64,000 nt of DNA from JALHNI01 sp044226365 (GCA_044226365.1 JBGAHE010000003.1:62001-126000), one strand, 5' to 3'; positions 33,238 to 42,932 are shown, counted from the stretch's first letter. A program made the numbers and translations. Notes: generated by a model from the sequence alone, not told the origin.

Positions 33238-34293
33238 ATGAGATATTTGCGCCTTCTCTTTTGGTTGCTGGTAACGGCCGCGGTTCCCGGGGCGCTCATG
33301 CTGCTGACCACCCAACGCTGGCGCAGCGAGATCTTCGCGGAGACCTACGGCGTTAGCCTCCTGTTCGGGACGCTAATTGGCCTGCCGGCCAACTTCCTCC
33401 TCCCCAAGCTCATGGGGCGTTGCGGCAGTTGGCCGACCCCGCGCCGGGTGGCCATTTTTGCGGGAACGCTGTTCGCGCTCACCACGGTCGGCACGGCCGT
33501 CGGCGTCCTCCTGCTGGTCGCGATTGGCTATGTGCCGATGAGCGAGTTCGGCAGTTGGATGCGAGGTTCGTATCGCTGGGCTCTGTTCCTCAGCGTCTGC
33601 ATCGGCATCGTCACCTACGGTTACAGTCACCTGCGCCATCAGTTGGACGAGACGAACGAGAAGCTGCGCACGAGGGAATTAGAGGAGCAACGGACGCGGC
33701 GACTCGCCGCCGATGCCCAGGTCGCCGCCCTCGAATCGCGGATCCATCCGCATTTTCTTTTCAACGCACTGAACGCCGTCTCGTCCCTGATTCGCGAAGA
33801 TCCGGCCCGCGCCGAGCTGTTGCTGGAACGGGTGGCCGCTTTACTGCGCTTTTCGCTCTATGAACCGCAAGGCGGCCTGGTCACCCTGGAGAAAGAACTG
33901 CAAATGACCGCCGACTATCTCGAGATCGAGAGCGTGCGCTTCGGCGAACGCCTGCGCTACCGGATTGAACCCCTCCCGGAACACGGCGCCGTCCTGATTC
34001 CCCCTTTGGCCATCCAAACCCTGGTGGAGAATAGCGTGAAGTATGCCATCACCAACCGCCGGGAGGGCGGCGAGGTGACGGTCCGGGTCCTGCGCCACGA
34101 GGATGCCGCGGCAGTCGAGGTGACCGATACCGGCCCCGGATTTGACCCTTCCCAAATACGCCCCGGCCACGGACTCGACTTGCTTGCCTCGCGCCTGGAC
34201 GCCCAGTTTGCCGGGTGCGCCGGCTTGGATTTTGCACGCAGTGAGCGGTCGATGACGGTCCGGCTGCGGCTGCCCCTGGGGAGTACCGCATGA
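33238..34293 (+). CDS. LytS/AlgZ-type membrane sensor histidine kinase
   Basis: 351 aa. Four hydrophobic segments in the first ~125 residues, a short coiled coil, then a His_kinase domain with phosphoacceptor His172 in IHPHFLFNALNAVSSLIRED. The ATPase part has LVENSVKYAI (N box) and VTDTGPGFDP (G1). This HPHFLFN family normally pairs with LytTR regulators, and one follows with a 4-nt ATGA overlap. The extracytoplasmic part is small, so sensing may occur within the membrane or via the upstream TPR/CxxCH protein. Confidence 0.94.
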   Translation: MRYLRLLFWLLVTAAVPGALMLLTTQRWRSEIFAETYGVSLLFGTLIGLPANFLLPKLMGRCGSWPTPRRVAIFAGTLFALTTVGTAVGVLLLVAIGYVPMSEFGSWMRGSYRWALFLSVCIGIVTYGYSHLRHQLDETNEKLRTRELEEQRTRRLAADAQVAALESRIHPHFLFNALNAVSSLIREDPARAELLLERVAALLRFSLYEPQGGLVTLEKELQMTADYLEIESVRFGERLRYRIEPLPEHGAVLIPPLAIQTLVENSVKYAITNRREGGEVTVRVLRHEDAAAVEVTDTGPGFDPSQIRPGHGLDLLASRLDAQFAGCAGLDFARSERSMTVRLRLPLGSTA

Positions 34294-35042
34294 TTCGCGC
34301 CTTCCTGGTCGACGACGAACCGCTCGCCACCAAGCGTTTAGCCCGCATGCTGGAAGAGACGGGCCGGGTCCGTGTCGTGGGCATCGCCAACGACCCTGCC
34401 GAGGCACTGGAACGCATGCCGACCCTGGATTTCGACGTCCTGTTCCTGGACGTCCAGATGCCCGAGATCTCCGGTTTCGACCTCCTCGCCAGACTCGCCG
34501 TCGAGCCCCTGGTTGTCTTTGTCACGGCCTTCGACCAGTTCGCCCTGCGTGCCTTCGAGGTGAACTCCGTCGACTACCTCGTGAAGCCCGTGGCAACCGA
34601 AGCGCTGGAGCGGGCCATCCGGAAGCTCGAGCGAAGAGAGAGCGAATCGCGTCCGCCGCTGGCCGATCTCGTCCGCCAAGTGACGGCCGCGCTCTCCCCC
34701 TCCTATCCCGAACGGCTCGCCTCCCGCCTCGGCGACCGGCTTGAGTTCATCGAACTCTCCCGCGTCACCCATCTTTTCGCCGAGGACAAATTGACCTACG
34801 CCGCCACCCTGGCTGGCAAGAATCACATTCTCGACCTCACCATCGCCGAGCTCGAGGCCAAGCTCGATCCCCGCCGCTTCGTGCGCATCCACCGCTCCAC
34901 GCTGGTGAATCTCGCCTTTGTCCGCGAACTTTACGCCGACTTCGGCGGCAAGATGCTGATGCGTCTCAAAGACGACCGCCAGACCGAACTCACCGTGGCT
35001 CGTGATCGGGTGAAAGAACTAAAAGACCGGCTGGGGATTTAG
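34290..35042 (+). CDS. LytTR-family response regulator
   Basis: 250 aa. Receiver domain: acidic pocket Asp8-Asp9, phosphoacceptor Asp54 in LFLDVQMPEISG, and the conserved Lys in VDYLVKPV. LytTR DNA-binding domain from about 145: FIELSRVTHLFAEDKLTYA and FVRIHRSTLVNLAFVRELY. It is the output of the preceding LytS-type kinase. LytTR proteins bind direct repeats upstream of their targets; no clear target repeat was found in this window. Confidence 0.95.
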   Translation: MIRAFLVDDEPLATKRLARMLEETGRVRVVGIANDPAEALERMPTLDFDVLFLDVQMPEISGFDLLARLAVEPLVVFVTAFDQFALRAFEVNSVDYLVKPVATEALERAIRKLERRESESRPPLADLVRQVTAALSPSYPERLASRLGDRLEFIELSRVTHLFAEDKLTYAATLAGKNHILDLTIAELEAKLDPRRFVRIHRSTLVNLAFVRELYADFGGKMLMRLKDDRQTELTVARDRVKELKDRLGI

Positions 35043-35043
35043 G

Positions 35044-35077
35044 GGGCGATTGCGCCCGCCGGACTAAGTAAATAGTC
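35044..35077 (+). terminator. Two small hairpins after the LytTR gene
   Basis: GGGCG-ATTG-CGCCC (35044-35057) begins 2 nt after the stop and is followed by GACTA-AGTAAA-TAGTC (35062-35077). Stems are 5 bp, with no T tract. They could form a weak terminator or mRNA end before the next gene. The rest of the 144-bp gap is AT-richer and shows no recognised riboswitch. Confidence 0.35.
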
Positions 35078-35186
35078 GGGTGTTCTAAGGCGAATCGCTG
35101 ATTCTCGGATTTTTCATCTCCCGATAACTTAATAACAGGAAGTGTGGTCGTCCTGTCTGCATTTATAGGGCGATTCGGATCAACCC

Positions 35187-37601
35187 GTGCCACTGTCGGC
35201 GAAACTTTATATTGGCGCACAGCTGGGGATCTCGGTCGGCGTGGTGCTTTGGGTCACGACACGATTCGAGTGTCAGGACCCCTGGCGTCTGCTCGCCTAT
35301 TTTGTCCTCGGCGTGATCGGTTCGCTGGTGAAAGTACGCCTGCCCGGGATCGAAGGCACGATGTCGGTCAGCTTCCTGGTCATCATCCTCGCCATTGCCG
35401 AGCTCAGCATTGGAGAGGGCGTGCTGATTGGCTCCGCCAGCGCCCTGCTGCAGTGCTTCTGGAAGGCGCGCAACAAGGTCCGGCCGATTCAGGTAGCCTT
35501 CAGCGTCGCCGGCACTTGCAACGCCATCGCGGTAGCCTACATCGCCACCCGCCGGCTGGCTGAGTTCACCGGCCATAACATCTTGCTCGAACTCTCGGTT
35601 GCCGCCTGCGTCTACTTCATCTTCAATACCTCTCCCGTCGCGGGCATCATCGCCCTCACCGGCAAAAAGCCCTTCCTGGCTGTCTGGCGGGAATGCTACT
35701 TCTGGTCCCTGCCTTACTTCGTCCTGGGCGCGGCGCTCGTCGCCAACTTGATCTACCTCAAGCAGGTCGCCGGCTGGCAAAGCTTCCTGATGGTGATGCC
35801 GCTGATGTATTGGGTTTACCACTCTTACAGCCTCTATCTGGGCCGGCTGGAAGCGGAGAAGGCCCATGTCGAGGACATGGCCGGCCTCCATCTGCGGACG
35901 ATCGAATCGCTGGCGCTGGCCATCGAAGCCAAGGATCAGACCACCCACGATCATCTCCGCCGCGTGGAGACCTACGCCGTCGAGATTGGCAAAGAGCTCA
36001 ACCTGCCTGAGAACCAGATCCAGGCCTTGCGCGCCGCCGCCCTGCTCCACGACATCGGCAAACTGGCCGTCCCGGAGCATATCATCGCCAAACCGGGCAA
36101 GTTGACCCCGGAAGAGTTCGAGAAGATGAAGATCCATCCGGTGGTCGGCGCTCAGATTCTCGACAAGGTTGGCTTTCCCTACCCCGTGGTACCGATCGTC
36201 CGTTCGCACCACGAGAAATGGGACGGTAGTGGCTATCCGGACGGCTTGAAAGGCGAGGATATCCCTATCGGCGCGCGAATCCTCTCCGCCGTTGACTGTC
36301 TCGACGCACTCGCGTCGGACCGTCAGTACCGTCGCGCGCTGCCTCTCGATGACGCCATGGCCCACGTGCTGCGCGAAGCCGGCAAGGCGTTCGACCCCCG
36401 CGTCGTCGAGATCCTGCACCGGCGCTATCGCGAGCTCGAGCAAGCGGCACAGGCATCGTCCGGGCGGCAGAGCGAGGCTTTGCAAGTCGATCTCAAGGTG
36501 GAACGCGGCGCTAGCCCTGACGCCGGGTTCGAAGCCGCCCCGGAAACGAACGCCGAGCCGGTGGACTTCCGCACCGCCATTTCCGCCGCCCGTCAGGAAG
36601 CGCAGTTGTTGCTCGAAATGACCGCCGATCTCGGCAAGAGCCTGAGTCTGGTGGATACGCTCAGTTGCCTCACCGAACGCCTCAAGAAGATCGCCCCGTA
36701 CGACGCCATCGCCGTCTACCTGGTGCGAGGCCAGGAACTGGTTCCCGAGTACGTCAGCGGCGAGAACTTCCGCCTCTTCTCTTCCCTGCGCGTGCCGCTG
36801 GGCGAAGGCCTCTCGGGTTGGGTCGCGGAAAACAACAAGGCCATCATCAACGGCAATCCGTCGGTCGAGCCCGGCTATCTGAAGGACCCCTCAAAGTTCA
36901 GCACCCTCCAAGCCGCGCTTTCGGTACCCCTCGAAGGGCCCAACGGCATGGTGGGCGTGTTGTCTCTCTATCGCGCGGAGGCGGAGTCCTTCACCAACGA
37001 CCATCTGCGCATTTTGCTCGCCATCGCCCACAAGATGGCCCACGCCATCGAGAACGCCTTGCGTTACCAGAAGATGGAGTCGAGCGCCACGCTCGACGGA
37101 TTGACGGGTCTGCCGAACGCCAAGTCGATGTTCCTGCAGTTGGATGCCGAACTCTCCCGCGCCAAGCGGCAGGACAGCGAGTTGGCCGTCCTGGTTTGCG
37201 ATCTCGACGGCTTCAAGGCCGTCAACGACCGTTGGGGGCATTTGGAAGGTAATCGCGTCCTGAAACTCGTCGCCGACGGTTTCCGCCAGGTTTGCCGCGA
37301 GTACGACTACGTCGCGCGCATGGGCGGCGACGAATTCGTCCTGCTGTTTCCGGGCACCTCAGAGGAAACGACCCATCATTTCGCGGCGCGTCTCACCGAA
37401 GTCGCCGAGGCGGCCGGCCGGGAGGTTACCGGCACGGATCTACTGTCCATCAGTTGGGGAGCGTCCTACTACGGAGCGGACGGTCAGGATGCGGAAGCGC
37501 TACTGGCTGAGGCCGACAAGCGCATGTATCGCTATAAGCACGAACATAAAAAGCGGCGGGGCATCCCCGGACGCGATCGGCCTGTGCCCTTGAGCGCTTA
37601 A
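35187..37601 (+). CDS. Membrane HD-GYP/GAF/GGDEF cyclic-di-GMP enzyme
   Basis: 804 aa. About seven N-terminal membrane helices (1-215). The HD-GYP phosphodiesterase domain (about 225-415) has LLHDIGKLAVP and HHEKWDGSGYPDGL, all metal-binding residues in place. A variable linker and a GAF domain (about 475-630) follow, then a diguanylate cyclase domain (about 635-790) with intact MGGDEF and an inhibitory I-site REYD five residues before it. One polypeptide can therefore make and degrade cyclic di-GMP; GAF ligand or membrane input would decide which. GTG start at 35187, set by the first membrane helix. The stop interleaves with that of infC. Confidence 0.94.
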   Translation: MPLSAKLYIGAQLGISVGVVLWVTTRFECQDPWRLLAYFVLGVIGSLVKVRLPGIEGTMSVSFLVIILAIAELSIGEGVLIGSASALLQCFWKARNKVRPIQVAFSVAGTCNAIAVAYIATRRLAEFTGHNILLELSVAACVYFIFNTSPVAGIIALTGKKPFLAVWRECYFWSLPYFVLGAALVANLIYLKQVAGWQSFLMVMPLMYWVYHSYSLYLGRLEAEKAHVEDMAGLHLRTIESLALAIEAKDQTTHDHLRRVETYAVEIGKELNLPENQIQALRAAALLHDIGKLAVPEHIIAKPGKLTPEEFEKMKIHPVVGAQILDKVGFPYPVVPIVRSHHEKWDGSGYPDGLKGEDIPIGARILSAVDCLDALASDRQYRRALPLDDAMAHVLREAGKAFDPRVVEILHRRYRELEQAAQASSGRQSEALQVDLKVERGASPDAGFEAAPETNAEPVDFRTAISAARQEAQLLLEMTADLGKSLSLVDTLSCLTERLKKIAPYDAIAVYLVRGQELVPEYVSGENFRLFSSLRVPLGEGLSGWVAENNKAIINGNPSVEPGYLKDPSKFSTLQAALSVPLEGPNGMVGVLSLYRAEAESFTNDHLRILLAIAHKMAHAIENALRYQKMESSATLDGLTGLPNAKSMFLQLDAELSRAKRQDSELAVLVCDLDGFKAVNDRWGHLEGNRVLKLVADGFRQVCREYDYVARMGGDEFVLLFPGTSEETTHHFAARLTEVAEAAGREVTGTDLLSISWGASYYGADGQDAEALLAEADKRMYRYKHEHKKRRGIPGRDRPVPLSA

Positions 37602-38203
37602 GCGGTGGGACCCGGCTCGGGCGGCTTGCCCCCGGTTTCCTTGGGCTTCACTGGCGTATCTTTCTTGAGCGGCGAAATAATCACGTGTGCGTTACGGCCT
37701 TCCAGCCGCGGAGTGCCTTCCGTGATGCCGACGTCCTTCAGGTCCGCCGAGAAACGCTGCAGAAGTTTCTGCCCAAGATCCACGTGAGCAATTTCACGCC
37801 CACGGAACTGCACGACAGCCTTGACGCGGTTGCCTTCCTTCAGAAAACGCGTCGCGTTCTTCTTCTTGAAGTCGTAGTCATGGTCGTCGGTGTTCGGACG
37901 GAACTTGATCTCCTTCACGAGGATGATGTGCTGTTTCTTCTTAGCCTCGTGATCCTTTTTCTTCTTCTCGTACTGCCATTGGCCATAGTCCATCGCCTTG
38001 GCCACGGGCGGGTCGGCGGTGGGGGCAATCACAATGAGGTCGAGCCCCAGATCCTGGGCGCGACGGACGGCAGCCTGAGTGGGCATTACTTCCACGGAGC
38101 CGTCGGGGAAAACCGCTCGCACTTGCGGCGCGCGGATCGCCTCATTCACATTTTCTCTGATCTTCTGAACGCGGCGAGGAGGGAAAGTTCTGGGTGGGTA
38201 CAT
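37598..38203 (-). CDS. infC: Translation initiation factor IF-3
   Basis: 201 aa, slightly long. N-domain: RENVNEAIRAPQVRAVFPDGS and AQDLGLDLIVIAPTADPPVAKAMDYG, each an IF-3 hallmark. A Lys-rich linker (YEKKKKDHEAKKKQ) follows, then the C-domain (EIKFRPNTDDHDYDFK, FLKEGNRVKAVVQFRGRE). The C-terminal tail after HVIISPLKK is an extra ~20 residues rich in Lys and Pro. infC is normally followed by rpmI and rplT, but here a convergent gene lies immediately downstream, so those two are elsewhere. Start is ATG at 38203. Confidence 0.97.
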   Translation of the reverse strand: MYPPRTFPPRRVQKIRENVNEAIRAPQVRAVFPDGSVEVMPTQAAVRRAQDLGLDLIVIAPTADPPVAKAMDYGQWQYEKKKKDHEAKKKQHIILVKEIKFRPNTDDHDYDFKKKNATRFLKEGNRVKAVVQFRGREIAHVDLGQKLLQRFSADLKDVGITEGTPRLEGRNAHVIISPLKKDTPVKPKETGGKPPEPGPTA

Positions 38204-38500
38204 GCAGACGAGTTAGAGGCTCGGCGAGCCTGGATGGGACCCATAGCGAGAGGTCGAAATGTACAGCATTGCCCTGAGAGTACCAGATTTTTCTGGCTCT
38301 GCAAATCAATTTATCAATGAGATGCAACCAATTGCACCCCATTGGAGGGTAAGTTTACCCGCTGATGCGGGGCAATCGACAGAATTTCCCGCGCAGAATC
38401 CAACTGCTTAGCGTTTCCAAACCTAAAGGGATACACGGTTTCTTACGACAGAAGTACTGGGACCTTCAGCCTGTGTGGGGGAGGGTCGGAACAAGGAAAC
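38204..38500. other. Divergent intergenic region between infC and the GGDEF/EAL gene
   Basis: 297 bp, clearly AT-richer than its flanks and the largest non-coding gap of the window. It contains CCAGA-TTTT-TCTGG (38283-38296) on the infC leader side and GGGTAA-GT-TTACCC (38347-38360), an inverted repeat that could be an operator. AAGGA lies 5 nt before the ATG at 38501, so this gene uses a normal ribosome site. I looked for a cyclic-di-GMP riboswitch core and saw none on either strand. Confidence 0.5.
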
Positions 38501-41500
38501 ATGGCGCGCTTACGTCCCATTGGAGTTCGAGTCTTTTTGCTGATCCTCTCAGTGGTCGGCGTTGCACTATCGTTCTTTCTCGAAGCCAACCTCCGCGAGC
38601 GGGAAGACGACAAACTTAGAGACCGCATTGCGGGCGACTTCACGCGCCTGAGCGCCACCGTCCGCAAGGACGTGACCGCCGAAACCGACGCCCTGCGGGC
38701 GATGGCCCAGGGCTTCAGCCGCACCCCCGACTTAACCGTCGCCGAGTTTACCAGCGTGGCCGACCGGTTCCTCACCGAACATCGCGGCGTGGTCGCCCTT
38801 GGCTATACTGACCCTTCGTTTGACCTGAAATACTCCACCCCGCCCCGCTTTGTGTCCTCGATCGAAAAGGCGCACGAGATGATCCGCGCCAACCGCGGCT
38901 TCCTCCTGAGCGACGCCGTCACCGAGAACGAATGGAAAGTCTCCGAGCCGATTCAGGTCGTCGACCGCGGCAAGGTCTTCGTGATCTATTTGCCCGTCCG
39001 CCGCACCGGCCGGCCCACCGAACTGGTCGTCGCCGTGATGCACCTGCAACTCACCCTCGACTCTTTGTTCGAGCGCGCGATCCCTAAGGAATACAACCTC
39101 AAGCTGATCGACGGCTACACGCCAATTTATGAACGCGGCCCCCGCAACTCGGATCCCGCGATTCCGTCGTTCGACGACGAGATCTCTGTGCTGACGGCTA
39201 AGTGGAAGGTCCGCCTCCGTCCGACTCTGGCCATCGCCCAGTCGACGAAGACCGTCCTGCCGCGCATGGTGCTGTGGGGCGGACTGCTCATTTCCGGCCT
39301 CATCGCCCTGCTGGTTGCCTACCAGACCCTGCTGTTCCGTCAAATGGACCGAGAGCAGGCCCTGCAATCCGATTGGGCGTCGCGTTGGGATAAGGCCCTG
39401 GGCGGTGCCGTCAAGGCCGCAACCTCCACCAAGACCATCCCCGCCGAGGAGCCCTCGTTGCTGGCCGGCCTCACCGCTGCCGCGCAAAGCAGTGGCCCGC
39501 GCACCCATCGCAAGATGGGCCTGGCGGAGAGTTCTCCGTGGGTGGCCGCCATCGCGGGCGTCACCGACCCCGTATTCGTCTCCGAACCTTCGTCCGCTCT
39601 CGACGCCGGTACGCCTATCTCATACGTGAACGACGCCTTCGTCCAGGCCACCGGATTTGAGGCTCACGAAATCATTGGCAAGACGCCGCGCCTGCTTCAG
39701 GGCGTCAACACCGACAAACGCGCGCTCGACGACATTCGCCAGGCCCAGAACCGCCGTTCGCCCTATCAGGGCGAACTCACTCTCTACCGGAAAAATGGAA
39801 CGCCGTTCGAGACGCAAGTCTCCATGCGTCCGGTGGTCGACGAGTTCGGCAAGCCCAGCTACTGGATCTTCATGCTTCAGCCGGTCACCGCGCCGGCGTC
39901 CTTCCCGGTCCCTGAAGCGGCCCCCGCGGTCGCGGCTCCGGAAACTGCCCCGCCACTCGCCGAGACCCAGTTGCCCCCCGCGGAAGTCCCCGCAGGATCG
40001 GTGGAAGAAACCGTGGCCAAGCTCCGTGCCCTCCGCGCCCAAGCCGCTCAGGAACCGCCGTTGGCCCCCGAAACGGAACCGGTAGCCGCCCCGGCGGCGC
40101 GCAGCGCGAACAACGGCGCCGTCGATGCTCTCGAAATGCTGATCGAAGCTTCGCCGCTGGCGGTGATGGGCTGCGACCTGCACGGCGCGGTCACCTTCTG
40201 GAACCATGCCGCCGAGCGGCTATTCGGTTGGAAGGAAGAAGAGCTCATCGGACGCCCCGTACCGCTGCTGCCCGGTGGCTTCTTGCCGCCGCCGTCCGCA
40301 GTCCGGTCCACCAGCGACGACCGGAACATCCTCGAAGCCGAACTCAATCGCCAGCGGAAGGACGGCTCGACCATCGACGTCAGCGTCTGGGCCGCGCCTA
40401 TCCGCGACCCCCAGGGCGAGATGTTCTCGTGGATCGCCTTCTTCGCCGACATCTCCGATCGCAAGCGGGCCGAAGCGGAGTTGCGGCGCCGCGCGGAACA
40501 CTTCCGCACCCTGATCGACCGCACGCAGGATATTGTCGCTGTCGTCGACGCCGACAGCACCATTCAGTATCTGAACCCCGCCGTCGAACGGGCTCTGGGC
40601 TTCGAAGCCTCGGAACTGGTCGGGCAAAAGGGTCTCGACTACGTCCGCCCGGCCGACCGCACTCGCGCGCTGTCGACGCTCACCTCGGCGCTCGCCAACG
40701 AGACCGGCCCCACCCGTTTCGACATTCAGCACAAAGACGGTACCTGGCGCACGCTCGAAGCCGTTGCCGCACGCTTGCTCGAGGCAGGCGAAGGCTCGCC
40801 CACCTTCGTTCTCAACGCCCGCGATGTCACCGGCCGCCTCAGCGTGCCGGACACCACGCTGCAAACGCAGGTGATCGACGCCGTCACCGACGCCGTCACC
40901 ACCTTCGCCCTCGATTTCCACGTTCTCTCCATGAATCCATCTGCGCGCCGGATCTTCCGTCTCGAATCGGCCAACCTCGCCGGCCAGCGCACCGAAGAGT
41001 TGCTGCGCGGTTGGACCCTCACACCCTCTCGCGAAGAGATCCGCCAGCACGTCATTCAGAAGCAAGGCTGGAAAGGCGAGATCCGTTACCGCGATCCCAA
41101 GGGCGTGGCCCTCGTCCTGGAAACGTCGGTGGCCTTGGTGCACAACGCCCAGGGAGCGCTCACCGGCTACGTGGCCATCCAACGCGATGTCACCGAAAGC
41201 AACCGCGCCTCGGAAGCGTTGCGCTCAAGCGAAGAACGTTACGCCCTGGCCGCGCAAAGCACCAACGACGGCATCTTTGATTGGGACCTGCGGAAAGAAG
41301 AGATCTACTATTCGCCGCGCTGGAAGCAGATGCTCGGCTACACCGACAACGACATCGTCGGCCTGCCCGACGAGTGGTTCATGCTCGTTCATCCGGACGA
41401 CGTTCAGAACCTTAAGGCGCAGGTCGCGCGACACCTCAAGGGCCAGGTCTCCGTTCTCGAAGGCGAGTACCGCATCCGCCGTAAAGACGGCCAGTATGTC

Positions 41501-42928
41501 TGGATGCTCGCGCGCGCCCTGGCCGTGCGCGACAACAAAGGTGTCGCCATCCGGCTGGTCGGCTCACAAAGCGACATCAGCGAGCAGAAGGCCGTCGAAG
41601 ACCAACTCCTCCACGAAGCCTTCCACGACGCGCTTACCGGTTTGCCGAATCGGGTGCTCTTTGTCGATCGCCTCGGCGTTCTGGTGGACCGGGCGCGCCA
41701 CGGCAAGTCACCCAAGCATTTCGCCGTCCTGTTTGTCGATGTGGACCGCTTCAAGTACGTCAACGACAGTCTCGGCCACCTGGCCGGCGACGAATTCCTC
41801 ATCGAAGTCGGACGCCGCCTCCAGTCCTGTATCAGCGAAAAGGACACGCTCGCCCGTTACGGCGGCGACGAATTCACCATTCTTCTCGATCAGATGTCTG
41901 GTGCGTGGGCCGTCCAGGCCTTCTGCGAAAAACTGCAGAAAGCCATGTCCGCGCCGTTTGAATATCAGGGGCAGGAATACTACTCAAGTGTCAGCGTCGG
42001 CAGCACCTTCAGCGCCTTGGGCTACGATCGCCCCGACGACATGATGCGCGACGCTGACACCGCCCTCTATCAGGCGAAGTCACGCGGCCGCGGCCGCCAT
42101 GTCCCGTTCGACAAGTCGATGCACGCCGAGGCCCAGGCCAAGCTGCAGCTCGAAGCCGACCTGCGCCGCGCCATTGAGCGCCGCGAGTTCCGCATTCTCT
42201 ATCAACCGCTCATCGCTTTGGGCATGGGCAACCAGCAAGGCCGCCTCGCGGGCTTCGAAGCCCTGGTCCGCTGGCATCACCCCACCCGCGGCGTCCTCGC
42301 GCCGTCGCAGTTCCTGCCGGCAGCCGAGGAGACGGGCCTCATCCTCGACATCGATCGTTGGGTGCTGCGCGAAGCCTGTCTGCAGATGCGGACGTGGCAA
42401 ACCATGTATCCGCACCGTCTGCCGCTGCATGTCAGCGTCAACCTCTCGGGTCAGCACTTCCTGCAGTTGGATCTCGCCCAACAGATTCGCACCATCCTGA
42501 AGGAAACGACGCTCAATCCGGAGTTCCTGCGCATTGAGCTCACCGAGAGCGTGCTGGTCAAGAATCCCACCGCGAGCGAGGTCTTCCGTGAACTGCGTGA
42601 GATAAAGGTCCAACTGAACCTCGACGACTTCGGCACCGGCTACTCGTCGTTCTCCTACCTGAATCGCTTCCCAGTGGACCGCCTGAAGATCGACAAGAGC
42701 TTCGTGATGGCGATGACCGGCAATGGCCAGAATACGGAGATCGTCCGCACGATCCTGCAATTGGCGCACAACCTGAAGCTGAACGTGGTCGCTGAAGGCG
42801 TCGAAACCGCCGAACAACTGGAGAGCCTCCGCGCCTTCGGTTGCGAGTTCGCGCAGGGCTACCACCTGGCATATCCGCTCGAAGGCGACTCGGCCGGTGA
42901 ACTGATCGCGTCGGGGCGGCGCTGGTAG
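38501..42928 (+). CDS. CHASE-PAS(multiple)-GGDEF-EAL cyclic-di-GMP enzyme
   Basis: 1475 aa. A membrane helix (about 8-28), an extracytoplasmic CHASE-like sensor (about 30-255) and a second helix (about 260-283) lead to a cytoplasmic chain of about five PAS/PAC modules. The first, SYVNDAFVQATGFEAHEIIGKTPRLLQG split across helices, is LOV-like but its flavin Cys is absent. The GGDEF domain has intact YGGDEF, but the I-site position reads SEKD, so product inhibition is probably lost. The EAL domain has GFEALVRW, IELTES, LDDFGTGYSS, KIDKSF and AEGVET, so it is catalytically complete. A dual cyclase/phosphodiesterase responding to several inputs is likely. A Pro/Ala-rich linker at about 465-540 separates the first two PAS domains. 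Confidence 0.94.
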   Translation: MARLRPIGVRVFLLILSVVGVALSFFLEANLREREDDKLRDRIAGDFTRLSATVRKDVTAETDALRAMAQGFSRTPDLTVAEFTSVADRFLTEHRGVVALGYTDPSFDLKYSTPPRFVSSIEKAHEMIRANRGFLLSDAVTENEWKVSEPIQVVDRGKVFVIYLPVRRTGRPTELVVAVMHLQLTLDSLFERAIPKEYNLKLIDGYTPIYERGPRNSDPAIPSFDDEISVLTAKWKVRLRPTLAIAQSTKTVLPRMVLWGGLLISGLIALLVAYQTLLFRQMDREQALQSDWASRWDKALGGAVKAATSTKTIPAEEPSLLAGLTAAAQSSGPRTHRKMGLAESSPWVAAIAGVTDPVFVSEPSSALDAGTPISYVNDAFVQATGFEAHEIIGKTPRLLQGVNTDKRALDDIRQAQNRRSPYQGELTLYRKNGTPFETQVSMRPVVDEFGKPSYWIFMLQPVTAPASFPVPEAAPAVAAPETAPPLAETQLPPAEVPAGSVEETVAKLRALRAQAAQEPPLAPETEPVAAPAARSANNGAVDALEMLIEASPLAVMGCDLHGAVTFWNHAAERLFGWKEEELIGRPVPLLPGGFLPPPSAVRSTSDDRNILEAELNRQRKDGSTIDVSVWAAPIRDPQGEMFSWIAFFADISDRKRAEAELRRRAEHFRTLIDRTQDIVAVVDADSTIQYLNPAVERALGFEASELVGQKGLDYVRPADRTRALSTLTSALANETGPTRFDIQHKDGTWRTLEAVAARLLEAGEGSPTFVLNARDVTGRLSVPDTTLQTQVIDAVTDAVTTFALDFHVLSMNPSARRIFRLESANLAGQRTEELLRGWTLTPSREEIRQHVIQKQGWKGEIRYRDPKGVALVLETSVALVHNAQGALTGYVAIQRDVTESNRASEALRSSEERYALAAQSTNDGIFDWDLRKEEIYYSPRWKQMLGYTDNDIVGLPDEWFMLVHPDDVQNLKAQVARHLKGQVSVLEGEYRIRRKDGQYVWMLARALAVRDNKGVAIRLVGSQSDISEQKAVEDQLLHEAFHDALTGLPNRVLFVDRLGVLVDRARHGKSPKHFAVLFVDVDRFKYVNDSLGHLAGDEFLIEVGRRLQSCISEKDTLARYGGDEFTILLDQMSGAWAVQAFCEKLQKAMSAPFEYQGQEYYSSVSVGSTFSALGYDRPDDMMRDADTALYQAKSRGRGRHVPFDKSMHAEAQAKLQLEADLRRAIERREFRILYQPLIALGMGNQQGRLAGFEALVRWHHPTRGVLAPSQFLPAAEETGLILDIDRWVLREACLQMRTWQTMYPHRLPLHVSVNLSGQHFLQLDLAQQIRTILKETTLNPEFLRIELTESVLVKNPTASEVFRELREIKVQLNLDDFGTGYSSFSYLNRFPVDRLKIDKSFVMAMTGNGQNTEIVRTILQLAHNLKLNVVAEGVETAEQLESLRAFGCEFAQGYHLAYPLEGDSAGELIASGRRW

Positions 42929-42932
42929 CGCT

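Noticed and set aside
35043..35186. Cyclic-di-GMP riboswitch upstream of the HD-GYP/GGDEF gene
   Set aside because: The conserved GEMM core sequences are not present; only two short hairpins are seen.
38204..38500. Cyclic-di-GMP riboswitch upstream of the GGDEF/EAL gene
   Set aside because: No GEMM-like core on either strand; the gene has an ordinary AAGGA ribosome site.
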